Assembly (NCBI RefSeq): GCF_014851395.1
Contig: NW_024043372.1
Location: forward strand, 10,655,969-10,719,968
Direction: 5' to 3'
DNA from: Micropterus salmoides
Taxonomy: Eukaryota > Chordata > Actinopteri > Centrarchiformes > Centrarchidae
DNA: 64,000 nt
Positions 12,083-23,300 of this stretch are shown piece after piece. A program made the translations under genes and the position numbers. The notes below the pieces were generated by a model. The model had not been told where the DNA came from. It saw only the letters and a program-made list of their open reading frames with translations, and did no database searches. Each line of letters begins with the position of its first letter. Positions within the stretch are counted from its first letter, which is position 1.

Positions 12083-12568
12083 CAAATTGACATGACATCG
12101 TAAAGAAACGCACCTGCCAACCCCTGTATTTAGCTGGTTTGTTATCTCGAGATCACGAGAAAATTATCCCGTTATCACGAGAAAACAACAGTTGTTATCT
12201 CGAGATCATGAGATAATTATCTCGTTATCACGTGAAAACGGAGTAAAATAAAAATATGAATGGATGGCCGCTTAGGGCTTCCCTACATGTCAAAAACCCG
12301 GTCAGTAGCATCGTGTTTCAGCTTAGCATGACTTATAAGACCCAAACAGAGAGCCGAGCGTGAGTGGCTGCGTCATCGTTTCTAGGTGCTCCGTTTTGGG
12401 CCGTCTTCACTAAAACGCCCTCCGGAGTTTTGAAACGCAAAACTGGATCGGCAACATTTCTAAACTTCTCCGTTTTAGGTCTTTGTTTTTGCCATTGTAG
12501 TCTGGACGGGAGGTGCAAACGTAGTTTTCTCGTTTTAATTCGAAAATGCAGTAGTGTGGATGGGGCCT

Positions 12569-15500
12569 GAGAAAAGCTGGACTTATTGTGAAAAACATAA
12601 CTTAGGTTAACCGAACAGTTTAAGCCATTACACATAAACTATTAAGAGCTCATTAGTAGTGTTAATTAGTGAGCTTTAGAGGTGCTGGTAGATACCTTTG
12701 GACAGAGCCAGGCTAGCTGTTTCCCCTTCAGGGCTCTCAAGTCTCACCGTGAGACACACGCATTTCAGACAGTTCACAGGCTCACAGGCCACACCTTCTC
12801 ACGCTGAGAAGTTAAGAGAGAACGTAAAGTTGTCCCGCTATATTCAGTTAATGGACGATAATTTTTGTGCAGAGTTCATAGCTTTCTCTGTAGCCTACTA
12901 AATGCCAGAGCCGTTAAGCCTATCAGAAATAAAAATGTGTTGTTCCTTACCAGGCAACATGGATCCGCAACTTCAGTGGAAGTTGGAAGCGCTGGACCCA
13001 ATGAATGCGGTAACTGTAGTTTTTTCACCCCAGCATTTTTACTTTACGATTCCTGGACGAAATCACTTGCCTGGGATCAAAGATAGTGAGAGCGGCTGAT
13101 GTTGGGGAGTGTAGCCAAATGCATGCTAAATTATTATTGATGCAGTCAAAAGCTCTCCAACCTCTTTGCAACCAGAAGCTGTGGCTTTTTTAGCCAGTGG
13201 TGAGCACAAGTAACATAGGCCTATTTAAAGAATTTAAAGAAATAAATAAAAGTACACACTGTAAAAATACTCTGCAGGTAGGCCTACTGCAATGAAAAAG
13301 TTAAATAAAGGTATGTAAGTAGGCTATATCTGGAAAATGTAGAAGTAGCCAATTAAAAATAAAAGTTTTCTACTCAAAGGAGAAAGAAAAATGTCCCATA
13401 TGACTGTTATGCTATTAGGCTATATATTATATCATTAGATTATTATTCCTCATGCTTTAATGTAATTGGTTGAGGTTGAACTATTTTGTATCAGACTGCA
13501 ATTGATGATTTTTTTTTTTTAATCAACTAATTATGTTCTCCATTAATCAATTGTAATAAATTCTGAAAATAGTGAGAAATGTTTTTACTTTTCCCTAAGT
13601 GACAACTTCACAATGCTTGTTTTGTCAGTCCAAACCTCAAATTGATTAAAAATACATTAAAATAATCAAGTAAAAGCAGCAGATCTTCACGTTTGTGAAG
13701 CTGGACCCATGAAATGTTTTTACATGAAAAATTATACCAAAACATTTGCCAATTAAATTTCTGTCAATTTGCCTAACTGATGTAGTTCTACTAGCTGGAC
13801 TTGTATAAACTGTTAAGTAATTTAATTTATATCAAAACATCCGATTTTTTAAACTCTTAATACATTTTGTGTGTAAAAAAGCTTATTTTTTAAAGTAACT
13901 AGTAAATGAATCTGTCAGATAAAGTAAGAAATAGTTAGAATATTTGCCTTTGAGATGTGGTGAAGTAGTAGAAAGTAGCATGAAAAGAAAATATTCAAGG
14001 TCAGTACAAATTCCTGTACTTAAGTGCAGTACTACTTTGTTACTGTCCACCACTGGACTTTGCTTTGCCTACCTGAAACTAAGCAAAGGACTAGAGATAT
14101 TTTTCTATATTTTGGCTCTGGACAGAAAGCTATTATCCATCATGCTGGTGAAAATGGCTGGCCTTGAGCCACAGGGCTCTAAGTGGGAGCCCACTACCCC
14201 TGTCATCAAGGCATTAAAATGTGCAACAAACAATTACAACACAAAACACCATTTATAAGCTGAAATGTGTAGTCTACTCACACACACAGCTTGGCGTATG
14301 CGTAGGGCAAGTTCTGCCATCCTACTGTAGGCCTATGTGTACAGTACTGCTGTTCAGTGGGTTCATTTGGGGCCTAATTTCTTTTTAGTTTTGATCCATC
14401 TGTATTTTTGAAATATAAGTATATATAAATAGTCTTTTATCAGATCTACCTATTTTTATACCTTGTATTTGTTCGGGGCAGTTATAGGTAACTATAGCTA
14501 AAATCTAACTGCTAGTAAAAGCTTGAGAGAATTGGCTTCAAATATTTGAGTGGCTCCTCCCCTAACACGCGTTATCTCACTCTAAACTTTTGATAAAACT
14601 TATGCTAAGCTAAGCTACCCGGCTGCTGGCTGTAGCTTCAGTTTTACCATACAGACACAAGAGCAGTATCAATCTTAAAACAGTATTAGTTTTCTGTACA
14701 GATAGGCCTACAATCATTTTGGTAGATGTGATTTCTGGAAAAGGAGCTTTTCTATTAGAGAATCCAGGTTTTTCTTTGAATTTTGTTTCCACATGTCCAG
14801 TTAACTTGTTAGTCCTCCTCTCTGTAATACCCCTCTATGCTTGCATCTGATTTGAAAGCTACCATCCATAATGCAAATATAATGATCTCTTAAAATATAT
14901 GAGATGAAACAATTGCAGTTCTGTATGCAGGATAATTAAGACTCTTAACTGTATTTTCACCCTCATTATGTAACCATTTGTGGTTTTATCCCCACTCTGT
15001 TCTATTTGCCCTAATTGTATTCTTCTTAATGTCATACTCTTTTCTTCACTGACCCAATTTTTCCATGGAGATCATTAAACTTTCATTTTATCTTATCTTT
15101 AATGTTTTTCTCAATTGTGTGATGAAGACTTTTAGAGTTTAAAGAATTAAAGGCAGTGTTCTTTCTTTAGCATAAGTGCCTACAGTGGCACCCGCTATAA
15201 AGTGAATTGAGAAAAGGTGTGTCCTGTCTTAATTGTTAAACAATTGAGGGCAATCTCTCTATGAACTTTGCTTTCAAATGTACCATTAACAAAAAATACT
15301 TTTTTTCTTGGAGAAAAATAACCTTTGCCCCCCCCTCCAAAAAAGAGAGAAAGAGAGAATAATGAACAGTGAACGTGGAGCAGGTAGTTCAATGAGTGCA
15401 GATGATGAATGACCATGGGGAGGGAGTACAGGACCAGAGCAGAGGCACAGCCATTTGTTACTCTGCTGTCACAAATGTATTTTTAATGAATCTGCACCTC

Positions 15501-15931
15501 TGACTCCTCTGCAGAGCAGCACTGCTCCTTAAGGCCATCTTGACCCAATATTTCCCGTAAAGCGGTGGCTCTGAACAGACCCATTTTAGCTCTGGCTGTG
15601 TAATGTAAATAACCTTCTCCTTCTGAGTGCTGAAGCCATCAGTCTCACTCCTCATTATCATCCTTACCTGTGCTGAGAAAAGGGGTCGTTCCTGTCTCGG
15701 TGCTGGAAGCAGGTGGGGAGGTTTCACCTTGAATCACTCCTGTGTACTAAGCTCTGTTTCTCAAAGATGCTGTTTTTTTGGCAAAAAATCCTTCAAAAAA
15801 GCTTTTGGAGTCTGCCCCACTATTTCCTGAAATCATTCCAAATTCAGATATTTCTGGTGATGTATGGCAGATCCTTTAGATCCCCCATGCCTTTGCAGTG
15901 GCAAGGTAAGTAATGACGTTTGTTTAAAATA
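12569..15931. other. spacer, no gene recognised
   Basis: Holds a fragment of a dispersed repeat at 13960-14058. A LINE-tail-like stretch near 15060-15105 is AT-rich and ends in TTTTATCTTATCTT. Nothing else could be assigned. Confidence 0.5.
13960..14058 (-). repeat. fragment of a teleost dispersed repeat (AAGTACTT-rich family)
   Basis: Has the GTGGTGAAGTAGTAGAAAGT start, the TACTTAAGTGCAGTACTA stretch and the CCACCACTG end typical of a widespread fish repeat recognised from memory. A longer relative lies at 26275-26980. Confidence 0.5.
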
Positions 15932-16228
15932 CCATCCATCCATCCATCCATCCATCCATCCATCCATCGTCAACCGCTTATCCTGTGCACAGGGTCGCGG
16001 GGGGGCTGGAGCCAATCCCAGCTGACTTTGGGCGAAAGGCAGGGTACACCCTGGACAGGTCGCCAGTCCATCGCAGGGCCACACATAGACACACAAACAC
16101 TCACACTCACACCTAAGGACAATTTCGGAGACACCAATTAACCTAGCCTGCATGTCTTTGGATGGTGGGAGGACGCCAGAGCACCCGGAGAGAACCCACA
16201 CGGACATGGGGAGAACATGCAAACTCCC
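15932..16228 (-). mobile_element. 5'-truncated LINE 3' end (RTE/Expander-like) with target duplication
   Basis: A 297-bp segment begins with about nine CATC units and continues with GGTCGCGGGGGGGCTGG, CCTGGACAGGTCGCCAG and ATGGGGAGAACATGCAAAC, signatures of a very common teleost non-LTR element tail. The GATG repeats at the 3' end place the element on the minus strand. An 11-bp direct repeat, TGTTTAAAATA, flanks it exactly (15921-15931 and 16229-16239), which supports one retrotransposition event. The family name is from memory. Confidence 0.7.
15934..15967. repeat. (CATC)n microsatellite
   Basis: Tandem CATC units forming the 3' end of the LINE fragment on the minus strand. Confidence 0.85.
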
Positions 16229-16239
16229 TGTTTAAAATA

Positions 16240-17234
16240 ACAATGTGATTAATTAAGAAGAATATTTGGTGGAAAAGGAGGAGCCGTGAAGTCAGAGAGA
16301 AGTAAAAGTTACCTGCTGATTTCCTGCAGGGCAAACACCTTAAAGCATGCTGCAATGATGTGCGATGAAGTTGAGAGGTGAATATATTTCCTACAGCAGT
16401 ACACAGCGCCTTGGTTGGCTGAAATATTGAGGATCAGTGTGGAGATCGAGGTTAAGCCAAGGCCAGTTACATTCACACACCTCTGTAATTCTAGCTTTTC
16501 CACTTATTGCATGTAGATGTGGAAACTGTCGGGGGAAAAAAAAACCCCACTGCAGACACCATCCTGGAAAAGACTACTTCATTTTGGAGGAGACTGATGC
16601 ATGAGATGATACACATGAACATGTGACCTACACTGACACCCTGAATGACACACTCATCATTGCCTTTGCTGTGCTCCATCTGTGCTGTCACACCAGTTCA
16701 ACAATCTTCTGGGGAATTGGACCTGGGCAGTAATCCATCCTCAGCCTCCAGCTTCCAAAAAAAAAAAAAAATGTTTTATGCAAAGAATGTATGCTGCAAA
16801 AGGCAATTCCACACATACACAAATGCACACACTATAAAAAGAGCGTTAATTCACTTTCAGGATACTTCATTCATCATTTTAACAGCTAAAGCACAAACAT
16901 AGCAACAAAAGGCAATCCAGGAAAGTAAGATTATTATTCATTCTATTTGCTCATTAAAGCAGTTCATGCACCTTAAATAACACCAATTGTCCATTTTGAA
17001 CAAGGAGGCTGTCCATGTCCGGCTCTGACAGCAGTGAGTCATTGACCTCCATGTATGTACGTCCAGTTACTGTCTATAAGGGCTGTTGACAGCTCCCCAC
17101 TGCGGAGAAAATGTTATGTACAGTATCTGGACAGCAGAGGAAGTCAAATTCCATCCTTGGCTTGTTATGGTTGAATAAAGTCACATTGCTACACAGGAGC
17201 AGGAGATGGTTGAGGGGGACAGATGTCATGGTGT
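16240..17234. other. spacer and presumed rnf207 3' region
   Basis: Non-coding. Contains a 15-nt A run near 16757. The rnf207 3'UTR must lie here, but I found no perfect minus-strand AATAAA close to the stop codon. Confidence 0.5.
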
Positions 17235-17385
17235 TTATGAAGGCATCTCATTGTGGCTGGATGTCTCTGTGGGAACCCTCTTCCTGCCCGGGCAATTGGT
17301 CTTGACAGAGTTCTCCCCCGACTCGAGGATCAGCGGGCGGTTGTTCTTGTCTCTGTCTTGGTCTGTGACACAGGTCTGGTTGTTA
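17235..17385 (-). CDS. rnf207: rnf207 coding exon 17 (last)
   Basis: Residues 573-622, a hydrophilic low-conservation tail, then TAA (17235-17237). Chosen because acceptor CTTGACAG and phase fit; the sequence itself is not diagnostic. Confidence 0.75.
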
Positions 17386-20300
17386 CTGTCAAGACAAAAT
17401 AAATGAGGGGCTTCACTCAAAAATCCAACACATGAACATTTATTCAATAAGTGTTACTACTTTAATGCAAATATGCTGGTTATACACTAGACTATATACT
17501 GCTACTACTAAACCTCGGCCTTTTTTAAATGATTGGTTGATTTTTTTGTGTCATTCGTGAGACAATATCCAGCAAATATATGATCGAGCAGTAAAACAAG
17601 ATCTCTTACTAAAGAACATAAATTACTGCATAAACTGTACATATATACAGCATATATACAAAATGTATTATAATCCAGCCAGAGGAAATCTGGTGAGACT
17701 GGACACATTTTAATAAAAAGAGTGCAGTCCTTAAATCATCATGTAGAGTTCAACAAAATACAAAACAAACAAAATACTTTATGCTCTGAGGTGCTCTTGA
17801 ACTTACTTGTTTCCATGGCTGAAAAAAGTCTATCATTACTTAAGACTTTACATATAGAAAAACTACATCTGTGCACAGTGTATGTCAATACCTGTCTGTA
17901 GCAATTGTGCTGTCTTCATAGATTTTCAGCATTGTTTCTGTGCGGTCATCGTGGTGCTCCTTAGGCTCCTGAAACCTTGAAAATACATTTTGGAATAGGA
18001 ACATTTTCTTAAGTTGCACAAGGCTGGTGTTATTCTGTATTTTTCTTATAGTCAACGTATCCCATGGAAATAATAAAACCAACAATATCTCAATCTCTCA
18101 ATACATTCCGGCTTCCCTTCTTGTGGCACTCAGCTCGAAGTCTTTTTGTTCCCACTTAACTTTTTAAGATGTTAAACGCATTTACAAAACATTTAAGAAA
18201 ATAATTAAAATAACTATTCCAACCTAAAAAAATGCAATTACAGTTTTGTTTACAAGACATACAGCATTTTTTGTTGTTGTTATTTTCTTTATCCATCCCA
18301 ATACGTTACATGTACCCACCCATGCTTCACAAAGCGGTACTTCATATCAAAAGGTACTTTGGAGCTAACAAGAGCTTCCATTTTCTTCCAATCACTGTCA
18401 TCATTCAACCAATATGGCAGCAGATGGACAATATGGGAATAATATATGCTCTGAATACAACACCTGGGCTCGAGTCTCTCTTTGACTTTGGCAATGGACA
18501 GGATGTAGGGGCTGATCTGTCGGGTGATAGTGGTTAGGTAAGAGTTCTCCTGCTTCAGCTGCAGTAGGTCATGAAGCTGGGCTAAATCAGTTAACGAAGA
18601 AAATGAAATTGAAATGGTAAAGAGGTAAACATTTGTGCAATGAATTTAAATGTTTGTTAGTCAGTGCTGAAGACAAACCTTCATAGATCTCCTGCTCATT
18701 TGTGACCCTCTGAAAGGTCTCCTCCCAGATCTGTGAGGGAAATGAGGTTAGCTGATTCTCATAAAATATTATATGGACTGCGGTCATTCGGCTCATGCAT
18801 TCCAACAGTCTAAATTTATAACAATGGGTGAGAATCAGCTTGTCATAATGGAGCTGACTAAGGACAAATGTAGAAACGTTTTTATCGGAACAGCCTGGCC
18901 GAGGCAGGTACACTCTAAAGGTCAAAACATCAAGGTATCACTTGACACACCTCTTCAAACATGACTCGCATAGTTTCCACAGTGGAGTACTGGGCAGCTA
19001 TCTGGCTGTCAATGTGCAGCGATCTGTCCAGGATCTCTCCCATTTTATCTGTGTTGATGATTGAGTGGTGCTTGGTCAGATCTCGGTGCAGCTCCTGGAC
19101 CTGGTCCTTTAGATTCTGAATCTCTGTCTGGAAAGTCTATAAGCACACACATATACAGGACATACTGTAAGGCATGACTCTCAAGAGCTTGTCAATGTCT
19201 TTAAAACAGCAGCAGAGATTTGATGGGTGTGCAGATGCCAGGTGAAGTGCATCTGAGTGTGAAAACACTTGTTGTCTACTTGACTGACTGATGATGAAAT
19301 CCCAGAGGAAGCCATACTGCTGGCTTATCATTGTTTTACTTTGAGGATCAGAGATGGCAGAGAAAGTTTCTGCAGCAGTTTAAAGCAATTTAGACCAAAA
19401 TACATTAGATTTATAAACTATGGACATAAAAAAACACATTAAAACATAATGTGCTTCTTTTTATTTTTTCACAAATCTTATACAACGTAAATTTGCTCTT
19501 AGAGGATGACTCTATGGCAAAAGGGAAATAAGCACCTTTGAATTCTTTACAATATGTTTTTTAGCCAAGCTGCTAGCATCCACCATGTCAGTCTTGACTG
19601 ACATATCTCAGCAACTATTTGACGGATTGCCATGAAATATGGTACACACAAGCCTGATCTTCACAGGATGAATTGTAATAACTTTGATTTAAGTTAAATC
19701 TTCAGTTGCACTTTGTGTTTAGTGCTAATGTGCAAATGTCAGCAGCACGCTAAAATAAGAAGTAAACATGGTAAACATTATAACTTCTAAATATTACCAT
19801 GTGTTGTTATCATCATCATAGATGATCATGTTTGCCTGATTTTAGTATTTAGCTCAAACCATGCCTAAATACAGCCTCACAGAGCTGCTATCATGACTGT
19901 AAACTCTTTTAAGCCTTAGTAACTGTAAATGTAACTGTAAATCTAGTACATCATTGGTCACACACAGCACTCACCCTGTAGGTGTTCTCATAGTTGCGGC
20001 AGTGCTCGGTGAAGGGTGTTTCCCTCCCCTCAGCCAGGAGGACCTTGGTGCAGATGTTGCGGTGACAAGTGGGCCTTCGGGGCATTTCACTGAGAGACGG
20101 GGAGCGGCAAGACATGGAGAGAGGGGACTGGTGCCTGAGGTGAGGGGGGAAAATCATGACTGCCTTTTTTTTCTCATTAAATACTGTGCTTAATGACATT
20201 ATTCTCCATCAACAAAACATTACATCAAGCTAGCCTCTGTCTCTTACACCACAGGAGGATTAAAGCCTCATATTTAATAAATTGAACTCTATAATTGACC

Positions 20301-23300
20301 ATATTGGTCCATAACAGTATTGCACTGTTCAAAACCCTCAGGACCCAGTGCAATATATATATATATTTTTTTACCAGTTACATCCAGAGCGTTCTATCAT
20401 TGCAACCAGTTGGGAATTGTGCAAACTGTAACACCTTGGTCCAGAATTTCCATTATTACAACCTAATTAGGGCCCGAGCATGCAAGGACCCTATTGAAAT
20501 TTTAAGGATTATTATTATTCTTTCTCCCAAATGAATTGCACTTTTGACGGCCAAAAGATGCTCAAATACTCACGAAACTTTGCACACACGTCAGGCGTGG
20601 CGAAAAATTACTTATTTTAAGGGCACATGGGCCTGGCAAAATGGCTCTATAGCGCCACCTGTAAAGTTGGAAAAAATTAGCCCCCGCGCCTACTTCAACC
20701 TACATGCACGAAATTTTCTGGGGACATCTATCATATCAAGACACACAAAAAAGCCTCAAGAACCCATACCCTAAACTCAGCCATTTTGAACTGAAAGTGC
20801 GATTTTAACCTCTTTTTCACCATTTACAGGGTGCGTACTTTAACAAACTCGTCCTACAGATTTAGTCCGATTGACTTCAAATTTCTGCTGTGCCTTCTAA
20901 AGGCATTGACGATGAAAAGTTGTGCTATCTGTGAGTTTTTGTCAATGGTCGTGTCCGTGGTGTGGCGTCCAAAATCAGTGATTCGCCATGAAACAGGAAG
21001 TGGTTATAACTTCAGTGTGCGTGCTCAGATCTGCACCAAACGTTACATGTAGGATGAGAGTCCCACCCTGAACACATCCGTATGCCAATAAATACACAAT
21101 GTCATAGCGCCACCTGCTGGCAACAGGAAGTGTCCAGTTTTACCCTGTTATGTACTACTGCCAACCTATTTGCCTCACCTGCTTCAAAACAGTCTCAGAA
21201 GAGCCTTAAGACATTGATGATGCTATGTTGTGAATCTTGTGGGTTTCGGATCACGGTCTGTCCTTGGCGTGGCGTCAAAGTTTGATGCTTCGCCATGACA
21301 CAGGAAGTTGTTGTAACTTTACTGTACCTGCTCATATCTCTACCAAATTTCACACATTTCATAAGACTCCCGCCCTGAACACATGTACATGTCGACATTC
21401 ACCCACAGTCATAGCGCCACCTGCTGGCAACAGGAAGTGACCTTTAACGAAGCAGCCCCCGCCGCACGTTTGACCTACATGTATGAACTTGTATCATGTC
21501 CAGACGTACCAAAAAGCCTCTTGGAGTGATGCCCTAAACCCAACAGGAAGTCAGCCATTTTGAATTTTACAGAAATTTTTGGATGATTTACACACTCCGT
21601 ACTTTCAGGAACTCCTCCTAGGGATTTAGTCAGATTGATTTCAGATTTCTGCTGTGCCTTCTAAAGGCATTGATGATGAAAAGTTGTACTTTCTGTGAGT
21701 TTTCCTCAATGGGCGTGTCCGTGGCGTGGGGTCAAAGATCATCTCTTCGCCATGACACAAGTTAACACGTGCTTGATAACTGTCCCACCCCGAAGACATC
21801 TACACGCCAATATTGATTTATATTCATAGCGCCAAGTGCTATGTAGCGCCACAAAGGGGACACAGGAAGTGACATATAACACCTTTATGCAGCGTCCAAA
21901 GTGCGTAGCAAATTCACAGCCGCACCGGCAGAGCTTCAGAATATTCACCGCAGCCGCCTCACACCCCGACGCGCTACACGTGCGAGGGCCGCCCAACGCT
22001 GCTTTAATTCAAGTTTGTATTGAATTAAGATTTACGTGCAGCTTTATATACATTTTATGTACATTATCTTATCTAAAAACACATATATTCTGCTTAACTT
22101 TCACAATCATTTAATTTTTGTTTTGTATTGTGTGGTAGCTTCTTCAGCCGATAACTTATTAAGTTTAAAAAAGGAACTGTTCAATCCATATATATCCCTC
22201 TTCATATGCATGTTTGTTCGTCTATGTATTTGTCCTTTTGTTTTGTGTTGCTACGTTTATATTTTCTTTAATGAGGACTCTCTTGCAGAAGAGATTGTAA
22301 TCTCAATGAGACTACCTGATTAAATAAATGTTATCTATCAAAGTCAATTAGTACACTTGCTGTCACATCTCTTTACCATCACCTTCACCACAAGTGTGAA
22401 AGTATGTATGTACAGCACAGAGCCAAATAACTAGATAAATATACATTTATCTAGGTTCTGGTAGGACCATATTCTTGGCTTCATGCCTAGGCTAGCTGCT
22501 CTGAAGCCATTCTACAATTACCTAGGTGTGAATACATCCCTCTGACGTTGTCATAGGAATGCTGTCCTCTAAGCCTCCAGGCTGTCCCGACACGCACGAT
22601 CTGACAGCCTTAAGACATTGCCACTACTAAAGCAGCAGCATCAGTTGCATGAAAGAACATGGGTATACAACTTCACGTCTGTTGTGTATTATGTGTTAAA
22701 AAGTAGGGCCAGCCAGCTGGCCGTCCACCAATCCCTACCCGGTTTGCATCCTGCATTAGCGGCTGACAAGTGGGGGAAGGAGCTTTCAGACAGCAATTTA
22801 GGATGTATCAGACACAACAACACATTCAGTCGCACTGAGTAACAGACTACACCATGTGGGCGGCATTCTCAACCACCATACGGTGAGGAAAAGCCCATTT
22901 CCTCCTCCGTCTGTGAACTGAAGTATGGAGTGGACTTGAAAAATTGTGCAGTCAAGCACCTTGTGTAACAACTGTCATCTTACAGTGTCAATGGTGTCAA
23001 CAGAAATTCACTGAAGAAAGTAGAAAGCAAGTATACGACTATGCCTCTGATCCCACACTGTCAATGCAGGCAGTAAAACACCTTTACTACAATCTCCATA
23101 AATATTCAAGAGGTTCAACTACAAAAGTTACATATTTGGGAGTCACGCTGCAATTCACGGCACTTGTCACATACTTATGACACTCCATCTATACAAGAGA
23201 ATAAACTGCAATGACTTAAAAATAATACATATAAATTTACCTGAGGTCTCGTATGCTCTTACTCCTGCCTTCTTGCCCAGTGTCGATGCAACAGAAGACC

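Larger units (their letters stand above)
11452..12282. mobile_element. inner inverted-repeat element with CTAC target duplication
   Basis: The left arm begins GGAAGCCCTAAGCAGCCAT and the right arm ends with its near-perfect inverse (12264-12282). The arms stay alignable inward through a block rich in CGAGATAAC-type words (11500-11575 and 12139-12240), then tRNA-like sequences, and then a shared CTCTTCAACAAA word. Each arm is roughly 290 bp. CTAC lies directly outside both ends (11448-11451 and 12283-12286), which fits a 4-bp target-site duplication. There is no transposase frame. Confidence 0.65.
11045..12568. mobile_element. outer non-autonomous DNA transposon (MITE-like), interrupted
   Basis: The ends are terminal inverted repeats. 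The left end starts AGGCCATATCCACACTACT and the right end, reverse-complemented, starts AGGCCCCATCCACACTACTG. Both subterminal regions carry scattered AAAACGGA-type motifs in opposite orientation. There is no transposase frame. A second element (11452-12282) sits in the middle, so the original element was about 690 bp. Flanks (GGAGGCTA and GAGAAAAG) show no convincing target duplication. The style resembles teleost hAT-like or similar MITEs, but the superfamily is not settled. Confidence 0.6.

Noticed and set aside
15833..16222. 129-codon minus-strand frame
   Set aside because: Produced by the CATC microsatellite and the non-coding tail of the LINE fragment.
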